NCBI RefSeq assembly: GCF_007859675.1
Contig: NZ_CP042305.1
Location: 1-64,000 of the forward strand
Source of the DNA: Humibacter ginsenosidimutans
Lineage (GTDB): Bacteria > Actinomycetota > Actinomycetes > Actinomycetales > Microbacteriaceae
Length of the DNA stretch: 64,000 nt
Direction of reading: 5' to 3'
Part shown: positions 55,259 through 63,459 of the stretch, piece after piece
How positions within the stretch are numbered: the stretch's first letter is position 1
How the letters are laid out: every line of letters begins with the position of its first letter
The notes under the pieces: generated by a model
Database searches by the model: none
The model's input: the letters and a program-made list of their open reading frames with translations, nothing else
What the model was told of the DNA's origin: nothing
Made by a program: the position numbers and the translations under genes

Positions 55259-56524
55259 GTGAAAGACTGGGGCGTGACCCTCCCCATCTCGCGCCGTCCA
55301 CTGTGGGCGGGCCGCACGCTCGCCCTGCTGGGCATCCTGCTCGTCGCCGCGAACCTGCGCACGGCGGTGACCGCGCTGTCGCCGATTCTCGACGAGATCA
55401 CCCGCGACGTGCCGTTCGGTGCGACCGGTGTCGGGCTGCTCGGCGCGCTGCCGCCGATCTGTTTCGCGGTGTTCGGGCTGGTGGCGCCGCTCTTCACGCG
55501 CAAGGCGAGCCTCGAGGTCATCCTGGTGGTCGCACTCGCAGCCATCGTGGCCGGCCATGTCGTGCGCGGGCTCTCCGTCTCGTTCCTCATGCTCACGCTG
55601 GGCAGCGTGCTCACCTTCGCCGGCATGGCCGTCGGCAATGTGCTGCTTCCCCCGCTCGTCAAGCGCTACTTCCCCGACCGCATCGGGCTTCTCACCTCGC
55701 TCTACGCGACCGTGCTGTCGGTCAGCACGCTGGTTCCTCCGCTGGTGGCCGTGGAGGTGGCGGACTCGATCGGCTGGCGCTACTCGGTGGGCATGTGGTC
55801 TCTGGTGGCCGTGCTCGCGTTGCTGCCGTGGGTGGGCATCCTGCTGCGCTCGCGCGAGTCACGGCACGTCGACGCCGTGATCGACGAGCCCGGGGCGACG
55901 GCGATCGGCCGCATCTGGCATGCGCCGCTGGCCTGGGCGATGGCGATCACGTTCGCCGTCTCGTCGCTCAACGCCTACGCGATGTTCGCGTGGCTGCCCG
56001 AGCTTCTGCACGATACGGCGGCGAGCACGCCGGTGCAGGCCGGCGGCCTGCTGTCGTTGTATTCCGCGATGGGGATACCTGCCGGTCTGCTCATTCCCGT
56101 GCTCGCCGCGCGGATGCGCAACGTCGGGCTGCTCGTCTACCTGGGCATCGTGTTCTTCGTCGTCGGATACGTGGGTCTGCTGCTCTGGCCGGCGCAGGCC
56201 ACCTGGCTGTGGGTGGTGCTCGCGGGTCTCGGCCCGCTGCTGTTCCCCTTGTGCCTCGTGCTGATCAACCTGCGCACGAGCACGCACGAGGGAGCCGTCG
56301 CACTCAGCGGATTCACGCAGGGACTCGGCTACGTGCTCGGGGCGCTCGGCCCTCTCGTCGTCGGCGTGCTGCACGATCTCACGCACGGATGGCTGTGGCC
56401 GATCGTGTTCCTGCTCCTCACCGTGGCGGCTGCCGCGTTCGTCGGCGTGGTCATCGCCAGACCGGGAACGCTCGAGTCCCACTTCGCGGCGAAGTCGGCG
56501 CGCGAGGCGGCGACCGAAGGGTGA
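55259..56524 (+). CDS. CynX/NimT-family MFS transporter
   Basis: 421 residues from GTG 55259 (GTG 55274 possible). Twelve helices. LLVAANLRTAVTALSPILDE is the CynX/NimT opening, with GLLGALPPICFAVFGLVAP, then AGMAVGNVLLPPLVKRYFP and INLRTSTHEGAVALSGFTQG. Family members move cyanate, 2-nitroimidazole or unknown small solutes. Coming 60 bp after the sulfatase on the same strand, it may export or import a compound related to sulfate-ester use, but that is inference. Confidence 0.87.
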   Translation: MKDWGVTLPISRRPLWAGRTLALLGILLVAANLRTAVTALSPILDEITRDVPFGATGVGLLGALPPICFAVFGLVAPLFTRKASLEVILVVALAAIVAGHVVRGLSVSFLMLTLGSVLTFAGMAVGNVLLPPLVKRYFPDRIGLLTSLYATVLSVSTLVPPLVAVEVADSIGWRYSVGMWSLVAVLALLPWVGILLRSRESRHVDAVIDEPGATAIGRIWHAPLAWAMAITFAVSSLNAYAMFAWLPELLHDTAASTPVQAGGLLSLYSAMGIPAGLLIPVLAARMRNVGLLVYLGIVFFVVGYVGLLLWPAQATWLWVVLAGLGPLLFPLCLVLINLRTSTHEGAVALSGFTQGLGYVLGALGPLVVGVLHDLTHGWLWPIVFLLLTVAAAAFVGVVIARPGTLESHFAAKSAREAATEG

Positions 56525-56604
56525 ACGTTCGGTGACGCCGGCCGCGCGCGCCGCGACATCCACTCGTGCGCGCCCGCGTCCCCGTGGTGGACTGAGACGG
56601 TGGG

Positions 56605-57705
56605 GTGCGCGCGGTGACCGATGAGCGGGAGAAGGCGTCGGCGCTTCGCCTCGTGCGTTCGCGCGGCGGCGCGGCTCGGCTGCTCGTGGTGCGGCACGGC
56701 AGGCGATTTCTCGATGAGAGCATCGGGTGCGGACCCGACTCGCTGTTCTGGATGTTCTCGGCAGGCAAGCCCTTCATCGCCGTTCTCGTGCACCGGCTGG
56801 CCGAGCAGGGGCGGATCGCGCTCGACGCCCCGGTCGCCGACCTCTGGCCGGAGTTCGCGCGCGCAGGCAAGGGCGCCGTGACAGTGCGTCAGGTGCTGCA
56901 GCATCGCTCCGGCATGGCCGTCGCCACCTCGACGCTGGGCGACGCGTTGGCGATGACGAACTGGGCGCGCAGCGTGCGGCACATCGAGAACGCGGCGCTG
57001 CGCTGGCCTCCCGGCAGCGTGCCCGCTTACCAGTATCTGGCGTTCGGCTTCATCCTCGGCGAGCTCGTGCAGCGCGCGACCGGGATGACCGTTGCCGAGT
57101 GCCTGCGCATCGAGCTTCTCGAGCCTCTCGGCCTGAACGACACGTTCCTCGGCGTTCCGGATGCCGAGCTGTCGCGCTGCGTGCGCATCAAGGGCACCAC
57201 GACGGTCGGGCGGGTCGCCGCCGCCGACCTCAACCGTCGCAGCCTGCGACAGGCGATCATCCCGGCGGCCGGTGTCTCGACGACCGCCGACGACGTGGCC
57301 AGGTTCTACGCGATGCTGCTGGCGGGCGGAGAACTCGACGGAGTGCGCATCCTCGCGCCGGACACCGTGACGCGCATGCTGCGGCCGTCGAGCAACGGCG
57401 AACCCGACCGCTACGCGAAGGCGCCCGTGCGCTGGAGCGAGGGCTTCCAGCTCGGCGGCGGCCGACGCGAGTGGGGCTTCATCAGTCCGCTCGGCGAGAT
57501 CAGCAGCAAACAGGCGTTCGGGCACAACGGCAGCAACTGCTGCGTCGCCTGGGCCGACCCGACCCGTGACCTCGTGTTCGTGCACCTCACCAACAGGCTC
57601 GGCGAGGGGCTGGATGCCATCGGCCACCACTCCGCCGTCGCCGACGCCGTGATCGCCGCGTGCGACGCGGTCGACGTGGCCGATGACATCGGCGCCGACG
57701 GTTGA
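56605..57705 (+). CDS. Serine hydrolase, beta-lactamase/EstB class C family
   Basis: 366 residues from GTG 56605. The active serine lies in Ser52-A-G-Lys55 (FSAGKPF), followed by VTVRQVLQHRSGMA, a YxN-equivalent AYQYLAFGFILGELV where the usual Asn is Tyr, and FGHNGSNCC as the KTG/HxG-like element. Such proteins are esterases or D-aminopeptidases more often than true beta-lactamases. No signal peptide is seen, which makes antibiotic hydrolysis unlikely. Confidence 0.82.
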   Translation: MRAVTDEREKASALRLVRSRGGAARLLVVRHGRRFLDESIGCGPDSLFWMFSAGKPFIAVLVHRLAEQGRIALDAPVADLWPEFARAGKGAVTVRQVLQHRSGMAVATSTLGDALAMTNWARSVRHIENAALRWPPGSVPAYQYLAFGFILGELVQRATGMTVAECLRIELLEPLGLNDTFLGVPDAELSRCVRIKGTTTVGRVAAADLNRRSLRQAIIPAAGVSTTADDVARFYAMLLAGGELDGVRILAPDTVTRMLRPSSNGEPDRYAKAPVRWSEGFQLGGGRREWGFISPLGEISSKQAFGHNGSNCCVAWADPTRDLVFVHLTNRLGEGLDAIGHHSAVADAVIAACDAVDVADDIGADG

Positions 57706-57798
57706 TGCCGGACCGTTGGTCGCGTGCGCGCGTCGACACGTCGGGTCTCGTCGCGGACACCGGTGACGCCGACCCTCGGGGTGGATCGGCGGGACGGA

Positions 57799-58743
57799 TC
57801 AGAGCGGGGGAAGCAGCTCCGACCGGTGCACGATGGCGGCGGCGCCGATGAGGGGACCCTCGCCGGAGAGGCCGGACGGCACGACGCGCACCTTGCGCAC
57901 GAAGCCGAAGTAGTGCTCGGCGATGGTGGTTCTGATCACGTCGAAGAGATCGGGGGTGGCCTGGGAGAACCCGCCCCCGATGGCGACCAGCTCGAGGTCG
58001 AGCAGGGCAGTGGCGCTCGCGATCGCCTGCCCGACGGCGTGCCCGGTGCGCTCGATCGCCGCACGCGCCACCGGATCGCCGGCCGCATAGGCCGCCGCAA
58101 GATCCTCCCCGGTCGCCCCGGCGAACCCCTCGCGCCTGGCCCATGCCACGGTGTGCGGTCCGCTGGCGATCGCCTCGAGCGACGTCGCCTTGCCGAACGT
58201 CTCCTCGCCCACGATGTCGGCGACCTCGACGTGGCCGATGTGACCGGCGTTTCCGGTCGGTCCGGTGATCACGCGGCCGCCGACGATGAGGCCGCCGCCG
58301 ATGCCGGTGGAGACCACCATGCCCATCACGTTGTCCACGCCCTGTGCGGCGCCCACCCAGTGCTCGGCCATCGTGATGGCCACGCCGTCCATCTCCAGTG
58401 CGACGGTGGCCTCCACGCCCCGGTCGTCGAGCACGGAGGCGGCGAAGCCCCGCAGATCGAAGTCGCGCCAGTTCGGCACGTTGAGCGGAGAGACCAGCCC
58501 GCGGGATCGCTCGATCGGGCCGGCGCATCCGATGCCGACGCCCGCGAGCTCGCGCTCGCCCGCCGCGGTCAGCGCGAACTCGATGACCTCGCGCACGGAT
58601 GCCTGCAGCTGCTCGCTCGTCGCCGCGCGTCCCGTCGGTGCCCGGTGCCGTGATCCCGGCACGAGCTCGCCGTCGGCGGTGACGAGGGCGGATTCGACTT
58701 TCGTTCCGCCGAAATCGACGGCGAGGGCGAGAGAGGAGCTCAT
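57799..58743 (-). CDS. ROK-family protein lacking the usual zinc cysteines
   Basis: 314 residues from ATG 58743. The ATP phosphate loop DFGGTK is at 10-15, a second phosphate site is STGIGGGLIV and the catalytic-Asp region is EMDGVAITMAEHW (Asp119). The GHIGH at 167-171 holds the first zinc-ligand His, but the CxCGxxGCxE block that should follow is replaced by a cysteine-free stretch ending TSLEAIASGP. Sugar kinase activity is plausible from the loops, but zinc binding is probably lost. A 49-bp duplicated segment lies just upstream of the start. Confidence 0.82.
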   Translation of the reverse strand: MSSSLALAVDFGGTKVESALVTADGELVPGSRHRAPTGRAATSEQLQASVREVIEFALTAAGERELAGVGIGCAGPIERSRGLVSPLNVPNWRDFDLRGFAASVLDDRGVEATVALEMDGVAITMAEHWVGAAQGVDNVMGMVVSTGIGGGLIVGGRVITGPTGNAGHIGHVEVADIVGEETFGKATSLEAIASGPHTVAWARREGFAGATGEDLAAAYAAGDPVARAAIERTGHAVGQAIASATALLDLELVAIGGGFSQATPDLFDVIRTTIAEHYFGFVRKVRVVPSGLSGEGPLIGAAAIVHRSELLPPL

Positions 58744-58753
58744 GGATCCAAGA

Positions 58754-58881
58754 ATATTGGCGATTGAGGGTCGGACGCGCGAGCCTGCTCGCGGGGCCGG
58801 CCCGATTGAGTCCGTGAGTTGCGTCAGCAACGATATTGGCGATTGAGGGTCGGACGCGCGAGCCTGCTCGCGAGGCCGGCC
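58754..58881. repeat. 49-bp direct repeat upstream of the ROK gene
   Basis: Copies at 58754-58802 and 58833-58881 are identical except for one base, with a 79-bp period. Each contains CGCGAGC-CT-GCTCGCG, a hairpin with 7-bp arms, and begins ATATTGGCGATTGAGGG. Both lie between the ROK start and the upstream MFS stop, so the repeat may duplicate a promoter or operator of the ROK gene. Confidence 0.85.
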
Positions 58882-58887
58882 GCCGGC

Positions 58888-60222
58888 TCAGTCGCGGGGG
58901 AGGAAGGCGAGCGACGGCATCCAGCCCCTGTGCGAGATCGCGAGGTGCAGGTGCGAGCGCCGCAACATGATGGCGCCAATCACGGCCGCCGTCACCAGCG
59001 GAACGAGTCCGGAGACCGCGAGGCCCCACGCGGGGCCGAAGCGCTCCACGATCCAGCCCATCACGGGTCCGCCGAGGGCCTGCCCGCCGAGCTGCACCAG
59101 GATGTACAGCGCCATCACCCTGCCGCGGATGCCGAGGTTGGTCGACATCTGCACGAGCGAGTTGGCGCTGGTGAGGAACAGCAGGCTGGCGGCGCCGCTG
59201 CCCGCCATGAGCACGGCGAACACCACGATGTCGGGCGAGAGCGCTGCGGATGCCTGCACCACGCCGAGCACCGCGGCGCCGGCGATCACCAGGCGCAGGC
59301 TGACGCCGAGCCGTCGGGTGGAGAGCACGGCACCGGCGAGGGCGCCGACGGCGACCAGGGCGTTGAAGAATCCGTAGCCGGCCGAGCCGACCTTGTAGAC
59401 GTCGTTCGCGTAAGCAGCCAGCAGCACGGGCATCGTGTAGGCGAACATCGCCACTGCGCCGAGCATGATGATGGTGAGGAGGATGCTCGGTTTCTTCTTC
59501 GCGTACCGCAATCCTTCTGCGAGCTGGCCCTTGCCCCGCGCGGCGACCGGCGACTGCAGCAGCTCCTTCGTGTTCATCAGGCTGAGCGCCGTGACCACCA
59601 CGAGGCAAGCCCCTGCATTGATCACGAACGCCCATCCGCTGCCCACGGCGGAGATGGCGATGCCGCCCACCGCCGGACCGATGAGTGCGCCGAGTTGGAA
59701 GGTGGAGGAGTTGAGGCTGATCGCGTTCGGCAGGAGCCGCGGTCCGACGATCTCGTTGACGAAGACCTGGCGGGCGGGGTTGTCGACCACGGTGACGAAG
59801 CCGCCGATGAAGGCGAGAGCCCAGATGTGCCACACCTGCACGGTGTCGGTGAGGATGAGCAGGGCGAGGATCGCGGCCAGCAGCGCGGCCGTCGACTGCG
59901 TGATCATGAGCAGCACGCGCTTGGGATAGCGGTCGGCGATGACGCCGCCGAGCAGCCCGAAGATGAGCATCGGCGCGAACTGCATGGCGACGGTGACGCC
60001 CACGGCGGTGACGCTGCCCGAGAGCTGCAGCACGAGCCAGTCCTGGGCGACACGCTGCATGCCCAGCGCGGTGGTGGCGACGATCTGTCCGCCTGCGTAG
60101 AGGCGGTAGTTGGGAACGCGCAGTGAGGCGAACGTGTCGCGCCACGGCGGACGGCGCTCGAGAACGGGGACGGGAGTGGTCAGAACGGATTCGGATGCGG
60201 AGGCGGCAGAAGGAGAGGTCAC
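58888..60222 (-). CDS. MFS transporter, enterobactin-exporter-like
   Basis: 444 residues from GTG 60222 (GTG 60264 is an in-frame alternative). Twelve helices. After a polar tail, FASLRVPNYRLYAGGQIVAT opens the transporter, then QRVAQDWLVLQLSGS, GLLGGVIADRYPKRVLL (motif A) and GGFVTVVDNPARQVFVNEIV, typical of the EntS-like / MFS_3 exporters for siderophores and drugs. It is divergent from a LysR gene with palindromic TTC-CGCGAA sites in the gap. Confidence 0.87.
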   Translation of the reverse strand: MTSPSAASASESVLTTPVPVLERRPPWRDTFASLRVPNYRLYAGGQIVATTALGMQRVAQDWLVLQLSGSVTAVGVTVAMQFAPMLIFGLLGGVIADRYPKRVLLMITQSTAALLAAILALLILTDTVQVWHIWALAFIGGFVTVVDNPARQVFVNEIVGPRLLPNAISLNSSTFQLGALIGPAVGGIAISAVGSGWAFVINAGACLVVVTALSLMNTKELLQSPVAARGKGQLAEGLRYAKKKPSILLTIIMLGAVAMFAYTMPVLLAAYANDVYKVGSAGYGFFNALVAVGALAGAVLSTRRLGVSLRLVIAGAAVLGVVQASAALSPDIVVFAVLMAGSGAASLLFLTSANSLVQMSTNLGIRGRVMALYILVQLGGQALGGPVMGWIVERFGPAWGLAVSGLVPLVTAAVIGAIMLRRSHLHLAISHRGWMPSLAFLPRD

Positions 60223-60283
60223 GATGGTTTTCGGATAAGCGGCTGATCGAACGTGCTTTTCCACGCTAATCTCACGGGTTCTA

Positions 60284-60327
60284 TTCCGCGAAATAATCGC
60301 ACCTATAACTACTATTGGGTTCGCGAA
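60284..60327. promoter_or_regulatory. LysR-MFS divergent region with repeated TTC(C)GCGAA sites
   Basis: TTCCGCGAA (60284-60292) and TTCGCGAA (60320-60327) are similar palindromes 36 bp apart, the second overlapping the first possible start of the LysR gene. TATAAC at 60304-60309 may be the -10 box of the LysR gene. Position and spacing suit LysR binding. Confidence 0.45.
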
Positions 60328-61187
60328 TGTATGCTCCGAGCATGTTCGATCCCGATCTGCTGGCCACCTTCCTCGCCGTGGCCGAGACCTCGAGCTTCAC
60401 CCGTGCGGCGGAGCGGCTGGGGCTCAGCCAGCCCACCGTCAGCCAGCACGTGGCCCGCCTGGAGAAGGCAGCAGGTCGCACCCTGATCGACAGGGACACG
60501 CGCCAGGTGCGCCTCACCGACAACGGGGATGCCATGGCCGGCTTCGCCAGGAGCATCCTCGCCGCCCACGCCGCCGCCGACAGCTATTTCAGCGGGACCG
60601 CCATGCGCGGACGCCTGCGCTTCGGCGTCGCCGACGATCTCGCGATCACGCAGCTGCCGAGCATCCTGCGCGACTTCAGGCAGGCCTACCCGCAGATCAA
60701 CCTCGAGCTCACCGTCGGGCAGTCAGGGCCGCTCTACCGGCGACTCAAAGCCGGACAGCTCGACCTGATCTTCATCAAGCAGGCGTCCGGATCGGGAGAG
60801 GGCGACCGGGTGAGCACCGACGACCTCGTCTGGATGGGGCTCGACAAGGCGGAGCTCGGACCGAACGATCCCGTGCCGCTCATCGCCTATCACGACCCGA
60901 GCATCAGCAGGCAGATGGCGATCGACGCCCTCGAGGCTGCGGGCCGCGTGTGGCGCATCACGTGCAACACGCGGGAGGTGAACGGCGTGCTCGCGGCGGT
61001 GCGGGCAGGACTGGGAGTGGCGCCGTTCCCGCGCACCCTCATTCCGAACGACCTGGTCAAGGTGACCAATCGGCTGGGGCTGCCGGAGCTCGGTCGCGTG
61101 GAATTCAGCCTGCTCGCCAACCCCGGGTCCGCGGCCGAACCCATCGCCGCGCTGACCCGCGCGATCATGGGCCGGACTCTCCATTAG
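60327..61187 (+). CDS. LysR-family transcriptional regulator
   Basis: 286 residues from ATG 60327 (ATG 60342 also plausible). The helix-turn-helix is LLATFLAVAETSSFTRAAER with LGLSQPTVSQHVARLEKAAG, then the substrate-binding domain: GRLRFGVADDLAITQLPSIL, PQINLELTVGQSGPLYRRL, LKAGQLDLIFIKQ and AAVRAGLGVAPFPRTLI. It likely controls the divergent MFS exporter and itself. Confidence 0.92.
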   Translation: MYAPSMFDPDLLATFLAVAETSSFTRAAERLGLSQPTVSQHVARLEKAAGRTLIDRDTRQVRLTDNGDAMAGFARSILAAHAAADSYFSGTAMRGRLRFGVADDLAITQLPSILRDFRQAYPQINLELTVGQSGPLYRRLKAGQLDLIFIKQASGSGEGDRVSTDDLVWMGLDKAELGPNDPVPLIAYHDPSISRQMAIDALEAAGRVWRITCNTREVNGVLAAVRAGLGVAPFPRTLIPNDLVKVTNRLGLPELGRVEFSLLANPGSAAEPIAALTRAIMGRTLH

Positions 61188-61437
61188 GCACGCCCGTCCT
61201 CCCGGTGCTCTCCCGCTCGGCGCTTCGCGCCGTGCGGGTCCCTCACGCCCCGTGGGCCCAGCCGGGCGTGCCGCGGTCGACTGCTCGTGTCGGTGCGTTC
61301 GGCGGCGTACACGCCGCCGCCTCGAAGAGCGTCTCGCGGTCGAAGACCACGGGCTCGTCAGACGGGTGATCGCGCCGGTGATCACCGATCCCGCCCGGCC
61401 GACTGCTTGCGCAGATGAGCAGGGTCGGGCATCTGCG
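61188..61437. other. Intergenic region between lysR and the deo operon
   Basis: 250 bp with no supported gene. It holds two GC hairpins: CGCTCGGCGC facing GCGCCGTGCG around TTC, and the palindrome GGCGGCGTACACGCCGCC. A short minus-strand frame (about 61255-61370) reads VVFDRETLFEAAACTPPNAP and stops at HGA; it may be a leftover gene end, but I see no matching family. Confidence 0.35.
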
Positions 61438-61467
61438 TTGCTCATAAGTGGAGCTCTTTTCTATTCT
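61438..61467 (+). promoter_or_regulatory. Promoter of the deo operon
   Basis: TTGCTC (61438-61443) and TATTCT (61462-61467) are 18 bp apart, and the ATG of the regulator is at 61478, so the leader is only a few bases. AGCTC-rich sequence between the boxes could hold the operator. Confidence 0.55.
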
Positions 61468-61477
61468 TGAAGACGCT

Positions 61478-62461
61478 ATGAACTCCTCAGATGAACTGCT
61501 CGCTGTGCGCGCCGCCGAGCTCTACTACGACGAGGGACGCACCCAGGACGAGATCGGTGCAGCGCTGCACATCACGCGCTGGAAGGTCGGCAGGCTGCTC
61601 GCTCAGGCGCGCACGGCCGGCATCGTGCGGATCGAGATCGTGCACCCGCGGGCCAGGCGGGTGCTCGCCGAGCAAGCCGTCAAGAAGCGGTACAACCTCG
61701 ACGACATCGTCGTGGCGTCGTCGGCGGGAGTGTCGTCCCCAGAGGAGCTGCAGCGGCGCGTCGCCCAGGCGGCGGCCGACTACCTCACCGCGTTGCGCCC
61801 CGCGCGGCAGACCCTCGGCGTCAGCTGGGGCCGCACCATGCACGACGTGGCCGCGTGCCTGCCGCGAGGCTGGGCCCACGGCGTCGGAGTCGTGCAGATC
61901 AACGGCGGGCTGAGCCTCACGAAGTACGGTGACACGGCGTCGGCGACGGCCCTCGTCATCGCCCAGAAGGCGGCAGGCTCCGCGCACGTGCTGCCCATTC
62001 CGGCCATCCTCGAGCACACCGCCACCAAGCGCAGCATCGAACGCGACCGCGCGATCGCCGGTGTGCTCGATCGCGCGGCGCACGCCGAGGCCTACCTCTA
62101 CAGCGCCGGCGTCGCCGGTCCCGATTCCGCGCTCGTGCACAGCGGCTACCTCACGACAGAAGAGGTCGAGAGGCTGGTCTGCAAAGGTGCCGTCGGCGAC
62201 ATCGTCGGACGCTTCATCGGTGCGGACGGCAAACCCGTCGACGCGGAACTCGACTCGCGCACCGTCGGCCTCTCGATCGAGCGCATCAAGGCGGCATCCA
62301 CCGCGATCGCGGTCGTGGCGGGCGAGGGCAAGCATGAGGTCGCGCGGGCGCTGGTGACCAACGGGCTCTGCACGGTGCTCATCACCGACGATCAGACGGC
62401 CGCCGCGCTGCTGGCCGAGCCCGAGGCATCCACCGACACCGCGACGGAGCAAGCATCATGA
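61478..62461 (+). CDS. deoR: SorC-type sugar-binding transcriptional regulator (DeoR-like)
   Basis: 327 residues from ATG 61478. The N-terminal DNA-binding region AAELYYDEGRTQDEIGAALH with ITRWKVGRLLAQARTAGIVR is the sigma-70-like helix-turn-helix of the SorC family. The C-terminal effector domain shows GVSWGRTMHDVA, QINGGLSL, and GRFIGADGKPVDAELDSRTV. Like DeoR of Bacillus subtilis, this type senses deoxyribose-5-phosphate. Placement directly before deoC, with an ATGA overlap, supports that role. The symbol rests on context. Confidence 0.85.
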   Translation: MNSSDELLAVRAAELYYDEGRTQDEIGAALHITRWKVGRLLAQARTAGIVRIEIVHPRARRVLAEQAVKKRYNLDDIVVASSAGVSSPEELQRRVAQAAADYLTALRPARQTLGVSWGRTMHDVAACLPRGWAHGVGVVQINGGLSLTKYGDTASATALVIAQKAAGSAHVLPIPAILEHTATKRSIERDRAIAGVLDRAAHAEAYLYSAGVAGPDSALVHSGYLTTEEVERLVCKGAVGDIVGRFIGADGKPVDAELDSRTVGLSIERIKAASTAIAVVAGEGKHEVARALVTNGLCTVLITDDQTAAALLAEPEASTDTATEQAS

Positions 62462-63441
62462 CCCTCGACCTCGCACGCACCGTCGTCGGCAGCGAGCTGA
62501 CGGAGCGCAACCTGCGCGGATTCGTCCTCGGGCTTCCGGGAGTGGATGCCGTCGGCCTCGATCAGCGCGCCGCCGCGCTCGCCACCCGCTCCATCAAGAC
62601 CTCGTCGAAGAAGCAGGCGCTCGACACGATCGTCTCGCTCATCGACCTCACGACCCTCGAAGGCGCCGACACACCGGGCAAGGTGCGCTCGCTGGCGGCC
62701 AAGGCCGTGCTTCCGGACCCGTCGGACCCGACCTGCCCGCAGGTCGCAGCGGTGTGCGTCTACGGCGACCTCGTGCCGGTGGCCGTCGAGGCGCTCGGAG
62801 CACACCACGCCGGAAGCGGCGGCAGCATCTCGGTCGCGGCCGTCGCCACGGCCTTCCCGAGCGGCCGAGCGTCGCTGCGCGTCAAACTGGCCGACACCGC
62901 AGACGCGGTCGCCGCGGGTGCGGACGACATCGACATGGTCATCGATCGCGGGGCGTTCCTGGCCGGCCGATACGGCGAGGTGTTCGACGAGATCGTCGCG
63001 GTCAAAGAGGCGTGCCGCCGTCCGGACGGCACCAGCGCCCACCTCAAGGTCATCCTCGAGACGGGTGAGCTGGCCACCTACGACAACGTGCGGCGGGCAT
63101 CCTGGCTGGCCAACCTCGCCGGGGCCGACTTCATCAAGACGTCGACAGGCAAGGTGTCGCCGGCTGCGACCCTGCCGGTCACGCTGCTCATGCTCGAGGT
63201 GGTGCGCGACTGGCACCGCCTGACCGGCGAGCTCGTCGGCGTGAAGCCGGCGGGCGGCATCCGTTCGTCGAAGGATGCCGTGCGCTACCTGGTGACGGTC
63301 GCCGAGACCGCTGGCGAGCGCTGGCTCGACCCGCGGCTGTTCCGCTTCGGTGCGTCGAGTCTGCTCAACGACGTGCTGCTGCAGCGCCAGAAGCTGGCCA
63401 CCGGGCACTATTCCGGCCCCGACTACGTGACGATCGACTGA
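62458..63441 (+). CDS. deoC: Deoxyribose-phosphate aldolase
   Basis: 327 residues from ATG 62458 (longer than the 220-residue bacterial form; the eukaryote-like long class). It splits 2-deoxyribose-5-phosphate to acetaldehyde and glyceraldehyde-3-phosphate. DLTTLEGADTPGKVRSL marks the first strand, AGADDIDMVIDRGAFLAG follows, FIKTSTGK holds the Schiff-base-stabilising Lys region and GVKPAGGIRS holds the second conserved Lys. The final LDPRLFRFGASSLLNDVLL closes the barrel. The following gene would oxidise the acetaldehyde. Confidence 0.93.
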   Translation: MTLDLARTVVGSELTERNLRGFVLGLPGVDAVGLDQRAAALATRSIKTSSKKQALDTIVSLIDLTTLEGADTPGKVRSLAAKAVLPDPSDPTCPQVAAVCVYGDLVPVAVEALGAHHAGSGGSISVAAVATAFPSGRASLRVKLADTADAVAAGADDIDMVIDRGAFLAGRYGEVFDEIVAVKEACRRPDGTSAHLKVILETGELATYDNVRRASWLANLAGADFIKTSTGKVSPAATLPVTLLMLEVVRDWHRLTGELVGVKPAGGIRSSKDAVRYLVTVAETAGERWLDPRLFRFGASSLLNDVLLQRQKLATGHYSGPDYVTID

Positions 63442-63459
63442 GCAGCACAGGAGAATCCG

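Noticed and set aside
56605..57705. True class C beta-lactamase
   Set aside because: No signal peptide and the YxN motif is altered; an esterase or peptidase is more likely.
57587..60145. An 852-codon minus-strand frame across the ROK and MFS genes
   Set aside because: High-GC shadow frame; the ROK and MFS motifs are in other frames and the product is Arg-rich without domains.
61255..61370. Minus-strand frame reading VVFDRETLFEAAACTPPNAP
   Set aside because: Too short, no start in the same frame with a ribosome site and no family match; could be a leftover gene end but is not supportable.
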